From Chersky-840 sp963764205 (lineage in GTDB: Bacteria; Actinomycetota; Acidimicrobiia; Acidimicrobiales; UBA8190), in the NCBI GenBank assembly GCA_963764205.1, contig CAVXRN010000006.1, positions 1,054,001-1,118,000 on the forward strand: a stretch of DNA of 64,000 nucleotides, given 5' to 3'. The translations under genes and the position numbers were made by a program. Position 1 is the first letter of the stretch. Each line of letters begins with the position of its first letter. The notes under the pieces are model-generated. The model ran no database searches and was not told the DNA's origin. It was given only the letters and a program-made list of their open reading frames with translations. Below are positions 55,142-63,909 of the stretch, one piece after another.

Positions 55142-55507
55142 ATGAGCGTGGCTGACCAGGCGACCACGGTGCTGATCGTCGACGACCAGATGCCGTTCCG
55201 CATGGCGGCGCGCTCGGTCGTCGGCGTCACGCCCGGGTTCGAGGTCGTGGGGGAGGCCAAGTCGGGGGAGGAGGCCATCGAGCAGGTCGAAGCCCTGCAC
55301 CCCGAGCTCATCCTCATGGACATCAACATGGACGGCATCTCGGGCATCGAGGCCACCCGCCGCATCACGACCGAGCATCCCGAGGTCAAGGTCATCCTGC
55401 TGTCGACCTACGACGAGGAGGACCTCCCCGCCGACGCCCGCAGCTGCGGCGCCCTCGGCTACGTCCACAAGGAGCAGTTCGGCCCCGACGTCCTCGTCGA
55501 CATGTAG
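55142..55507 (+). CDS. Single-domain response regulator receiver
   Basis: 121 residues, one CheY-like receiver: VLIVDDQ at the start, phospho-Asp in ILMDINMDGISG, the Thr/Ser in LLSTYDEED and Lys in VHKEQ. There is no output domain. The TAG stop after VLVDM is followed in frame by SKQTGCFNS and a second stop, so an amber change in a slightly longer protein is possible. It lies 99 bases after the NarL-type regulator and converges with the kinase gene. Confidence 0.88.
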   Translation: MSVADQATTVLIVDDQMPFRMAARSVVGVTPGFEVVGEAKSGEEAIEQVEALHPELILMDINMDGISGIEATRRITTEHPEVKVILLSTYDEEDLPADARSCGALGYVHKEQFGPDVLVDM

Positions 55508-55600
55508 TCCAAGCAGACGGGCTGCTTCAACTCCTGACGCCCCCGGTCGACTCCTGACGCGACGCCCGACGCGAGTCCTCGACGCGAGTCCTGAGGTGCG

Positions 55601-57802
55601 TCAGTGGTCGAGGGGGATGCTGCCGGCGATGGTCGTGCCCTGGCCCGGTGCGCTGCGCACGCCGACCGTCCCCCCGATGGCGCCGACCCTGTCGCTCATG
55701 TTCACGAAGCCGGCCCCGCGCGCCAACGTGCCGTCCGCGTCGAAGCCCGCGCCGGTGTCGCGCACCTCGAAGTTGAGGCCGGTGTCGTCCTGCCACACGC
55801 GCACGAAGGCCGTGGCGCCCTCGCCCGCGTGCTTGCCCGCGTTCTGCAGCGCCTCGAGGCAGCAGAAGTAGACGGCGGACTCCCGGTCGGGCGAATACCG
55901 CTCCAGTCCCTCGGCGTCCACCTCGGTGGGGAGCGCGGCCCGTCCCGCCGCCGATCGCAGCGCCTCGCCGATGCCACGGTCGATCAGCAGCGGCGGGTAG
56001 ATGCCGTGCGCCAGCGCCCGCAATTCCTGGACGGCCTCCTGGATCCCGTCGCCGAGCTGGTCGAGGATCTTGCCCGACGCCTCGGGATCGCGCTCGGCCA
56101 ACTGGCGCGCCAACCGCACGTTGACCGCCAGCGCCACCAGGTGCTGCTGGGCCCCGTCGTGGAGGTTGCGCTCGATCTGCCGCCGGGCCGCGTCCGATGC
56201 GGCGACGATGCGCGCCCGCGACGCCCGCAGCTCGTCGGCCTGGCGCCGGACCTCGTCGAGCGACTCCTGGAGGGCGGAGTCGAGCTCGACGTTGTGCAGG
56301 GCCAGTCCCACCTGACGGGCCAGCTCGGTGAGCATGGTGTCGTCGTCGGTCGTGAACTGGTCGCTGTTGGGAGGGCGCACGGCCACGATGAGGCCGAGGA
56401 CCTGGCCCGAGTGCGTCGTCGGCGCCACCCGCACGATCGAGTCCTCCCGTCCCTCGAGCAGGCCTGGCAACCAGATCTCGACCCACGCCGTGCCGGTCAC
56501 CCCGGCCCGCGCCACCACGGCGGCCTCCTCGTCGTTGAGCGTCATCCGCACCACCGGCACGTCGGGCACCGACACGGTCCGCTCCAGGTGCCCGCCCGAG
56601 CCCGTCCACACCTCCGCCGCGGCCAGGCCCAGCGTCTTGCGCAGCGACTCGGCCACCTGCAGCAGCAGCTCGTCCATGGGCACGGCGCGCGACAACCGGC
56701 TGCCGAACGTCCGCAACACGGTGTCGGGCGCCTCGCGCTCGCCGTAGACGATGCGGTTGGCGTACTGCGTGAGGCGCTGGCGGGCCGGGCCGTAGAGCAG
56801 AGCGGCGACCGCGGCGGCGGCCATCGACAGCGCCAGCAGCGACCGTTGGTCGTGGGTGGGCGTGTGGCCCAGGCCCACCACGATCACGAGGTACACGACG
56901 ACGACGATGCCGGTGAGCCCGGCCAGTGACACGGTGTGGGCCAGGATGCGGTCGATCCGCCCCGCCAGCCGGCGCGAGCTGCCCATGGCGAGGGCGACCG
57001 CCAGCGGGAGGCACGAGACGATCACCACCAACCACGTCCGCGTGGGCCAGCCCCACAACACGCGCAGGGCCAGGGCCACGACGAGCATCTCCGCCCCGAC
57101 GGCGAGGGCCCAGCCGAACCACTGCATGCGCTGGCGCTCGACGCCCCGGGAGCGGACGTAGCGTCGTTGCGAACCCACCAGGCCGATCGTCCCGAACACC
57201 ACGGCCTCGATGGCGACGGGCCACAACGGCAGGGCCGGGCGCCTCGTCCACAGCACCACGCCGATCGCCGCGCCGACGACGTACCCCCCGACGATCGCCG
57301 CCCGGCTGAGCCGGCAGCTGCCGTCGGGCAGTCCCAGCAGCAGGTGCATGACCGCCACCGGCAACAGGGCGACGGTCACGGGCAACACGAAGCGGGCGAT
57401 CGACACCGCCGCCGACCCCACGTCCCCGCCGTGCTCGTGCGCCTCGATGACCGCCGCGCTCAGCGCGGCGAAGGCCCCCAGCGCGGTGCCGCACAACGCC
57501 AACAGTCCCTGGCGCTCGAAGGGCCGCCGGATGACGGCGAACCACCCGGCCAGCGCGAAGGCGGCGATCAGGATCGAACGGGCCACCTCGGTGGCGAGGT
57601 TGCCATTGCGCCCGAGGATCGGGGCATAGACCGCGGCGGCCAGGCAGCACAGCGCCAGCACCGCGGCGGTGAACGACGTGGCGGGCCGGCGCGGCGCCAC
57701 CTCGTCGGGCTTGACCCGCTCCGCGCCGCCGCCGATGGCGACGCCCGGTGCCGCGCCCGCGCCCTTCCCCGCGCCCGCGCTCGGGTGGACCCGGACGTTC
57801 AT
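55601..57802 (-). CDS. Membrane histidine kinase (NarL-partner type)
   Basis: 733 residues. About ten hydrophobic segments fill residues 45-340, followed by a GAF-type domain (about 365-510) and a HisKA_3 dimerisation domain with the phospho-His in RNLHDGAQQHLVAL, then the ATPase domain with EALQNAGKHAG (N box) and VRDTGAGFD (G box). It would phosphorylate LuxR-type regulators such as that at 54374. Its start overlaps the stop of the ABC ATPase upstream by 4 bases (ATGA), so kinase, ATPase and receiver-cyclase form one operon. Confidence 0.92.
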   Translation of the reverse strand: MNVRVHPSAGAGKGAGAAPGVAIGGGAERVKPDEVAPRRPATSFTAAVLALCCLAAAVYAPILGRNGNLATEVARSILIAAFALAGWFAVIRRPFERQGLLALCGTALGAFAALSAAVIEAHEHGGDVGSAAVSIARFVLPVTVALLPVAVMHLLLGLPDGSCRLSRAAIVGGYVVGAAIGVVLWTRRPALPLWPVAIEAVVFGTIGLVGSQRRYVRSRGVERQRMQWFGWALAVGAEMLVVALALRVLWGWPTRTWLVVIVSCLPLAVALAMGSSRRLAGRIDRILAHTVSLAGLTGIVVVVYLVIVVGLGHTPTHDQRSLLALSMAAAAVAALLYGPARQRLTQYANRIVYGEREAPDTVLRTFGSRLSRAVPMDELLLQVAESLRKTLGLAAAEVWTGSGGHLERTVSVPDVPVVRMTLNDEEAAVVARAGVTGTAWVEIWLPGLLEGREDSIVRVAPTTHSGQVLGLIVAVRPPNSDQFTTDDDTMLTELARQVGLALHNVELDSALQESLDEVRRQADELRASRARIVAASDAARRQIERNLHDGAQQHLVALAVNVRLARQLAERDPEASGKILDQLGDGIQEAVQELRALAHGIYPPLLIDRGIGEALRSAAGRAALPTEVDAEGLERYSPDRESAVYFCCLEALQNAGKHAGEGATAFVRVWQDDTGLNFEVRDTGAGFDADGTLARGAGFVNMSDRVGAIGGTVGVRSAPGQGTTIAGSIPLDH

Positions 57803-58527
57803 CCCGTGGTCGTCGGCGCCGCGGCCCCGGCCGCCGCGGTGTCTCGACCCGAGAGCCCGTCGTCCTCGATCCGGCCGTCGCGCATGCGCACGATGCGGGT
57901 CGCCGCCGCGGCCACGTCGTCGTCGTGGGTGACGAGCAGGATGGCCTGGCCCCCGGTGTGGAGCCGGCGGAACAGCTCGAGCACCTCGAGCCCGCCGTCG
58001 GAGTCCAGCGCCCCGGTGGGCTCGTCCGCGAGCAGCAGCGTCGGCTTGTTGGCCAGGGCGCGGGCGATGGCCAGGCGTTGCCGCTGCCCACCCGACAGCA
58101 CGCCCGGCGCGGCGGCCTGCTTGTCGGCGAGGCCCAGCATGTCGAGCAGGTCGCGGGCGCGGCTCTCGGCCTGGCGCCGCCGGGCCCCGGCGATCACCGC
58201 CGGCAGCGTCACGTTCTCGAGCACGCTCATGCCCTCGAGCAGATTGAAGAATTGGAAGACGATCCCGATGTGGGCCCGGCGCATGCGCGCCAACGCGTTC
58301 TCGTCCTTGTCCGCCAACGACTCACCCGCGACGACGATCTCGCCCTCGGTGGGCGTGTCGAGCCCGGCCACCAGGTTCAGCAGCGTCGACTTGCCGCATC
58401 CCGACGGCCCCATCACCGCCACGAACTCGGTGTCGTCCATCGTGACGTTGACGCCCCGCAGGGCCCGCACGGGTGCGCCATCGGCCTCGTAGGTCTTGCG
58501 AACGCCTCGTGCTTCCATCACGTACAT
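57799..58527 (-). CDS. LolD/MacB-type ABC ATPase without adjacent permease
   Basis: 242 residues. Walker A GPSGCGKST, Q-loop FQFFNLLEGMSVLENV, signature LSGGQRQRLAIARAL, Walker B LLLADEPTGALD and the H-loop in VTHDDDVAAA. This subgroup normally works with MacB/FtsX-like permeases, but none is in the window. It lies 4 bases after the receiver-cyclase gene and overlaps the kinase gene, so it might serve a signalling role or act with a distant permease. Confidence 0.9.
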   Translation of the reverse strand: MYVMEARGVRKTYEADGAPVRALRGVNVTMDDTEFVAVMGPSGCGKSTLLNLVAGLDTPTEGEIVVAGESLADKDENALARMRRAHIGIVFQFFNLLEGMSVLENVTLPAVIAGARRRQAESRARDLLDMLGLADKQAAAPGVLSGGQRQRLAIARALANKPTLLLADEPTGALDSDGGLEVLELFRRLHTGGQAILLVTHDDDVAAAATRIVRMRDGRIEDDGLSGRDTAAAGAAAPTTTG

Positions 58528-58531
58528 GCCT

Positions 58532-59881
58532 TTACTCCCTGTCTCGGTTGTCGGTACTGGACGGCAACGCCTCGGTCCCTGCCGCCACCTTCCACGCCGC
58601 GACGGGCGCCTCCCGGCCCTTCACGAGCGCGGGCGGGAGGGCGGTGGCCGGTGGGGGGTGGGCGAGGGCCTGGTAGGTGGCCTCGCTGAGCACGGTCTCG
58701 CCCGGGTCGGCCCACTGCTGGAGGCGCTGGGCGAGATTCACGGTGTCGCCCACGAGGGTGTACTCCAACCGTTCCTCGGACCCGAGCAGCGCGGCCGCGG
58801 CGGGGCCGGTGGTCACCCCGATGCCGAGCTCGAACGGGGCCAGGCCCGTCTCGACCCATCGCTCGTTCACCTTGGCCTGCGCCGCGTGCATCTCGAGGGC
58901 GGCCTCCACGGCGCGCCCGGCGTGATCGTCGAGCGGCACCGGCGCGCCGAACACCGCCATCACGGCGTCGCCCACGAACTGCATCACGGTGCCACTGGCG
59001 TCGATGATGGCCCGGTTCATCTCGGCGCGGTGCACGTTGAGCTGTCGCGCCAGGGCGCTCGGGTCGGCCCGCTCGGCGATGCTCGAGTACCCCCGGATGT
59101 CGGACATGAGCACGCTCACGACGACCGCCTCGGTCTCGCCCAGTCCCCGACCCTGGCGCACCAGCAGATCGGCGACACCTCCGGGCAGCAGCCGGCTCAG
59201 CGTCTCGCCCTGCTCTTCACGGTTGACGATCGCCTCGTGCAGCATCCGCAGGCGCCGCAGCGAGTTCTGCCCTCCCGCGCTGGCCTGCTGGGCGATGCGC
59301 AGGAACAGCTTCTCGACGCTGTCGGCCGCGGCCGTGGCGGTCGTGCCCTGGGCCACGGCGATCGCCTTGATGGGCCGGCCTTCGGCCACGAGCCGCAGGA
59401 GCTCCTCCTCGGCTTCACTCAGGTCCCCGGCGTCGGTGACGGGGTGCACCATCGACTCCACGATGGTGGGGTCGAGCACCGACCCCCCCGTGGCCACGGC
59501 CCGGACCGCCCGCGCCAATTGGTCTCCCTCGGCCACGTGGTCCTTGAGGAGATACGCACACCCCGCCGCTCCCTCGTCGAGCAGCGAGATGGCGTACTCG
59601 GGATCGTCGAACTGCGACAGGATCACGATGCCGGTGCCGGGGTGGCGCTTGCGGATCTCGTGGGCGGCCTCGATGCCCTCGTTCTGGAAGCTGGGCGGCA
59701 TGCGGATGTCGGTCACCACCACCTGCGGCGCGAGCTTGCCCGCCCCGGTCACGAGCTCGTCGTAGTCGGCCGCGGTGCCGACGACCTCCACGTCGACCTC
59801 GAGGGCCAGGAGTGCTCGCACGCCTTCCCGGACGATGAGGTTGTCGTCGGCGAGGAACACGCTGATGGTCTCCTCGGACAT
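58532..59881 (-). CDS. Receiver-HTH-like-adenylate/guanylate cyclase fusion
   Basis: 449 residues. Residues 1-125 are a receiver domain (VFLADDNLIVREGVRALL, phospho-Asp in VVVTDIRMPPS). Residues about 150-215 look like a degenerate LuxR-type helix-turn-helix (DLSEAEEELLRLVAEGRPIK). From about 235 follows a class III cyclase: MSDIRGYSSIAE and FVGDAVMAVFGAP hold the two metal Asp residues, and GDTVNLAQRLQ the Asn/Arg pair. Substrate preference (ATP or GTP) cannot be judged safely. ATG 59881 starts the receiver (MSEETISVFLADD). It heads the operon with the ABC ATPase and kinase. Confidence 0.9.
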   Translation of the reverse strand: MSEETISVFLADDNLIVREGVRALLALEVDVEVVGTAADYDELVTGAGKLAPQVVVTDIRMPPSFQNEGIEAAHEIRKRHPGTGIVILSQFDDPEYAISLLDEGAAGCAYLLKDHVAEGDQLARAVRAVATGGSVLDPTIVESMVHPVTDAGDLSEAEEELLRLVAEGRPIKAIAVAQGTTATAAADSVEKLFLRIAQQASAGGQNSLRRLRMLHEAIVNREEQGETLSRLLPGGVADLLVRQGRGLGETEAVVVSVLMSDIRGYSSIAERADPSALARQLNVHRAEMNRAIIDASGTVMQFVGDAVMAVFGAPVPLDDHAGRAVEAALEMHAAQAKVNERWVETGLAPFELGIGVTTGPAAAALLGSEERLEYTLVGDTVNLAQRLQQWADPGETVLSEATYQALAHPPPATALPPALVKGREAPVAAWKVAAGTEALPSSTDNRDRE

Positions 59882-59972
59882 GCCCTTATTTGGCCCGGTC
59901 AGAGGGCTTGGGTCAAGGGTGTGCGCCCCCGCCCCCGGGGGGGTGCCAGCCGGTGTCCCGACCGGTGTGGAC

Positions 59973-61549
59973 CTAGAGCCGGTGACGGCGGCGGTCCGAC
60001 AGGACCCGCCGGGCGCAGTTGTGGCCCGCCATGCCGTGGACGCCTCCGCCGGGATGGGTCGAGGCCGAGCACAGGTAGAGGCCCTTGACCGGGGTGCGAT
60101 AGCGGAACCATCCCGGCACCGGCCGGAACACCAGTTGCTGGTCGAGCGCGCTCGACCCCGCCCCGAGGTCGCCTCCCACGAGGTTGGGGTTTTCGCGCTC
60201 GAGGTCGTCGGGGGTCCGCACGGCGCTGCCCACCACCGTGGCGTGTAGCCCCGGAGCATGGGCCTCGAGTCGTTGCATGACGACGTCGAGGAAGACATCT
60301 TTCGACAACGCCCACGAGCCGCTGTGGCGGGGCACGGGGGGCACGTGGGTCTCGATCCACAGTGTGTGACCACCGGCCGGGGCCCGGCTGGGGTCGGCCA
60401 CGCTCTGCTGGCCCACGATCAGCATGGGCTGCGCCGGCACGACGCCGCGCCTCGCCTCGTGGGCGGCCTGGGCCATGGCGTCGAGGTCACCGGTGAGGTG
60501 CACGACGCCGGCCTCGGCCAACCCGGGTGCGGCCCACGGGGCGGGCCGGTCGAGGGCCAGGTCCACCTTGAACACCCCCGTCCCGTACCGGAACCGGCGG
60601 AGCCCCGCCAGAAAACGCGCCGGCAGCAGCTCGCTGCCCACGAGCCCGTGGAACAGGGCCCTCGGCCCGGTGTCGGCCAGGACGGCCCGCCGGGCGCGCA
60701 CCGTGGCGCCGTCGGCCGTCTCCACCCCGACGGCGCGATTGCGCTCCACCACCACGCGCGTGACCTCGGCGGAGGTGTGGATCACCCCGCCGGCGTCGGT
60801 CACCGCCGCGGCCAGGGCGACGGCGAGCCGGCCGGCGCCACCCACCGGCACGGGCATGCCGCGCTCTTGGGCCGCGAGGGCCAGGATGAGGGCGGCCGGG
60901 GTGCTGCCGGGATGGTCCACCGGCACGTCGGCATGCGACGCCCCCGCGGCGACCAGGGCGCGGGCGGCGGGATCGGAGAACCGCTCGGCACACAGAGCCT
61001 CGAGCGGGCCGACGAGCAGCTGTGTGGTGTCGAACAGGCCGTCGCGCCGTGCCCGGCGGGCGAAGGCGAGCCCCGGTCCCGGTGCCCCGACCGGGCCGAG
61101 CATCTGGTCGAGGAACGCCGTGCCGACCTGACGCCACCACCGGACCAGCTCGAGCCACGCGGCACCGTCGCCCGCGGCCGCGTCGCGCCAGGCCTGCAGC
61201 GGTCCGGTCGCGGGTCGCGGTGACACACCGCCACGACGTCGGGGGAGACCGCCGCCGCGACGGGCGCGGCGAAATGCGCCCACTGCACCGCGCTGTCGAG
61301 GCCGAGCTCGGCCAGCACCGGTGAGCAGTGCAGCAACCCGTAGAAGGCGGAGTAGGTGTCGTGGACATAGCCGGGCACGGTGAGCTCGCCGCTCTGCACC
61401 GCACCGCCGGCCCGCTCCGAGCGCTCCAGGACCGTGACACGCCACCCCGCTCGCGCCAACAGGGTCGCGGCCACGAGGCCGTTGGGCCCCGACCCGATCA
61501 CCACCGCGTCGACATCGTCCATGGCCGGCCTGCCTAGGCGCGCCGACAC
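59973..61549 (-). CDS. FAD-dependent oxidoreductase (phytoene-desaturase-like), frameshifted
   Basis: About 525 residues. The dinucleotide motif VVIGSGPNGLVAATLLARAG opens the protein (from MDDVDAV), and the C-terminal FAD motif is GLYLCSASTHPGGGVHGMAG, as in the NAD(P)/FAD-dependent amine oxidase/phytoene dehydrogenase group. Near 61212 one base is missing: the first frame reads SPDVVAVCHRDP and the other continues ATGPLQAWRDAAAGDGAAW. Carotenoid or lipid desaturation is possible, but no carotenoid genes are adjacent. It sits between the cyclase and the cyclic-nucleotide-binding protein. Confidence 0.85.
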
Positions 61550-61568
61550 GTCGGCGGCAACTCCACGG

Positions 61569-62564
61569 TCAGCGGTGGTCCTCCCGCCGGTGGCCGGTGC
61601 TCAGTTGTACCAATGCGTCGCGGTCGATGTCGTCGGCGCCTGCGACCGCCAGCTTGCACGCGGTGACGGCCCGGATCGTCGAGGTGCGCCGCCCGCCTTC
61701 GAGGATGGCCCGCTCGCCGTGCATCGAGCCTGGCCCGTACTCCGCCAGGCGCTCCCCGTCGACCTCGATACGCACCACGCCGTCGAGCACGAGGTAGATG
61801 TCGTCTTCCTCCGCGCCCTGTTCGGTGATGACGGCCCCGGGCTTGACGGTCTTGATCTTGGGCTTGGCGCCACCCTGCATGAGGGTGCGCGACAGCTGGC
61901 GTTCGAGGGCGGTCTCGATCTCGGTCGTGAGCGCCTGGGAGTCCCGCTCGCCCCAGGGGCTGTGCTTGCCGAAGGCGCGCCGGTACCAGTTGGAGAAGTC
62001 GATCATCCCCGACTTGAGGGCGAGCTTGTTGTCACCGCCGTAGACCCAGTGCCGGGGGAAGCTGCTGCCCCCGGTCAGGGCGAACGACGACGTCCCGTCG
62101 GCGCGCAGCGTGAGGGCCAGGGTGGTCCAGGCGAGCGGGGCCGCGAACTGCACGTACGGCGCCCGCCGCACCCGGCGAGGGGCAGGCACCCCGGTGCGCC
62201 CACCGGCGGTCTGGAAGAACGTCACCGCCGTGTCGCTCACCTCGGCGTCGGGACGGAGGTCAGGCAGCCCGATGGCCTCGAAGGCGACCTGTTTCTTGCC
62301 CACCTGCAACAGTGTCGAGCACAACAGCCCGCCGCCGCCCTGGCCGTGGCCCACGACTCGACCACCGTCCACCTCGATCCAAGCCGTCAGCCGGTTGGCG
62401 AAGCGGAACCGACCGTCGCGCTGGAGCTCATCGATGTCTTCGATGACATCGGGCGGAGGCGGGTCGTAGTTGGCCACCCCCGTCTCGAACGGCATTTTGG
62501 TGAGACCACCCACGGCTTCGGACGGGATCCACGACAGGGACGTGACGGAGGACTCGATGCGCAT
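61569..62564 (-). CDS. Cyclic-nucleotide-binding domain protein
   Basis: 331 residues. The C-terminal about 95 residues form a CRP-like binding domain: GAVITEQGAEEDDIYLVLDG, and the phosphate-binding cassette in GSMHGERAILEGGRRTSTIRAV with Glu and Arg kept. No HTH follows, so it is not a CRP-type regulator. The N-terminal 200 residues form an unknown domain with many Trp/Phe and beta segments (SFPRHWVYGGDNKLALKSGM). ATG 62564 (MRIESSVTSL) is chosen; the upstream part is Pro-rich. The cyclase gene is 1.7 kb away on the same strand. Confidence 0.82.
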   Translation of the reverse strand: MRIESSVTSLSWIPSEAVGGLTKMPFETGVANYDPPPPDVIEDIDELQRDGRFRFANRLTAWIEVDGGRVVGHGQGGGGLLCSTLLQVGKKQVAFEAIGLPDLRPDAEVSDTAVTFFQTAGGRTGVPAPRRVRRAPYVQFAAPLAWTTLALTLRADGTSSFALTGGSSFPRHWVYGGDNKLALKSGMIDFSNWYRRAFGKHSPWGERDSQALTTEIETALERQLSRTLMQGGAKPKIKTVKPGAVITEQGAEEDDIYLVLDGVVRIEVDGERLAEYGPGSMHGERAILEGGRRTSTIRAVTACKLAVAGADDIDRDALVQLSTGHRREDHR

Positions 62565-62700
62565 GGCGCCACCTCGTTTTCGGCTCGCTGGTGGAACAGT
62601 AGCGAGCGGGGGACCCGGGCCCAAGGGTGAGAGCCGGTGTCATGGGGTGGGGGTGGCATCCCCCGGCGCCAGGGTCAGGCGACAGGATCAGGCGGCGGAA

Positions 62701-63909
62701 TCAGGCGGCCACGAAGTGCAGTTCGGCCCGCTGGACCCCGGTGACGACCGACGAGGGGCTGCGCTGCACCACCCCGGCCCGCCCGACGTCCCCGAACCGG
62801 TCGAGCAGCTCGTCGAGCACGACCCTGCCTTCGAGTCGCGCCAACGACGCCCCCAGGCAGAAGTGGTTGCCCTGGCCGAAGGCCAGGTGCGGGTTGGGGG
62901 TCCGCCCGACGTCGAAGGAGGACGCGCTCGGGCCGAAGGCATCCTCGTCACGGTTGGCCGAGGCGAAGAGCATGAGCACGGGCTCGCCCGCAGCGATGGC
63001 CACGCCCCGCAGCTGCGTGTCCCGGGTGGCGGTCCGCATGAACGACACGACCGGTGAGGACCACCGCAGCATCTCCTCGACCGCGCTCGGGACGAGGGAA
63101 CGGTCGGCCCGGACCCGAGCCCACTGGCCCGGATGGTCGGCGAAGGCGAGGAGGCCCGAGCTGATGAGGTCGCGGGTGGTCTCGTTCCCCGCCACGAGGA
63201 GCTGGACCAGGAACATGGCGAGCTCGTCATCGCTCAGGCGCTCACCGTCCACGTCGACCTGCGCCAGCTGGGTGAGCACGTCGTCGCGCGGCTGCGCCCG
63301 GCGATCCTTGGCCGCGCCGACGAGGTACTCGATCATCTCCGTCATCAACCGGTTGCGCTTCTCCTCGGGCCAGTCCGTGGCGCCGGGGATGACGGCTTCG
63401 GACCACTCGTAGCACCGCTCCCACTCGTCGTCGGGCACGCCGAGGATGGCGCTGATCACCTGCAGCGGCAACGGCACGCTGAGCACCGAGACCACATCGG
63501 TGGCCGCGCCGGCGTCGATGCGGTCCGCCAGGGCGGCGGTGCGGGCCCGCACCAAGGGCTCGAGCGCCCGCACGGCCGACGGTTTGAACGCAGGCTGGAC
63601 CAGTCGGCGGTACCGGGTGTGCACGGGTGGGTCGGCGTGCATCATCGTCGGCGGCGACGTGTAGCTCGTCCCGATCTCCTCGACCAGGATCCCGCCACCG
63701 GCGCAGAAGGTGGCGTGGTCGTTCTCGACCGCGCTGACCTCGGCGTGGGTGGCGACGGCCCAGAACCCCAGTTCCTCGTTCCACGCCACGGGTGCCTCGG
63801 CCCGCAACCGGCGGTACAGCGGGTGGGGGTCGCTGCGGTACAGCTCGGGATCGGTGAGCCGCGCGGCGAGGTCCGTCCCTGGTCGCTCGCGCTCGGACAC
63901 GGCGCTCAC
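62701..63909 (-). CDS. Cytochrome P450
   Basis: 402 residues, soluble bacterial P450. I-helix motif VAGNETTRD (oxygen activation), ExxR in EEMLR, and the heme loop FGQGNHFCLGASLAR with the axial Cys. The length fits class I actinobacterial enzymes that need ferredoxin and reductase partners, which are not in the window. The substrate is unknown; steroid or fatty acid hydroxylases have similar layouts. It is transcribed towards the cyclic-nucleotide-binding gene with a gap of 136 bases. Confidence 0.95.
   Translation of the reverse strand: MSAVSERERPGTDLAARLTDPELYRSDPHPLYRRLRAEAPVAWNEELGFWAVATHAEVSAVENDHATFCAGGGILVEEIGTSYTSPPTMMHADPPVHTRYRRLVQPAFKPSAVRALEPLVRARTAALADRIDAGAATDVVSVLSVPLPLQVISAILGVPDDEWERCYEWSEAVIPGATDWPEEKRNRLMTEMIEYLVGAAKDRRAQPRDDVLTQLAQVDVDGERLSDDELAMFLVQLLVAGNETTRDLISSGLLAFADHPGQWARVRADRSLVPSAVEEMLRWSSPVVSFMRTATRDTQLRGVAIAAGEPVLMLFASANRDEDAFGPSASSFDVGRTPNPHLAFGQGNHFCLGASLARLEGRVVLDELLDRFGDVGRAGVVQRSPSSVVTGVQRAELHFVAA

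Noticed and set aside
55527..58091. An 854-codon minus-strand frame over the kinase and ATPase genes
   Set aside because: Its Arg/Gly/Pro-rich translation shows no family motif, while the overlapping frames encode a clear histidine kinase and ABC ATPase.
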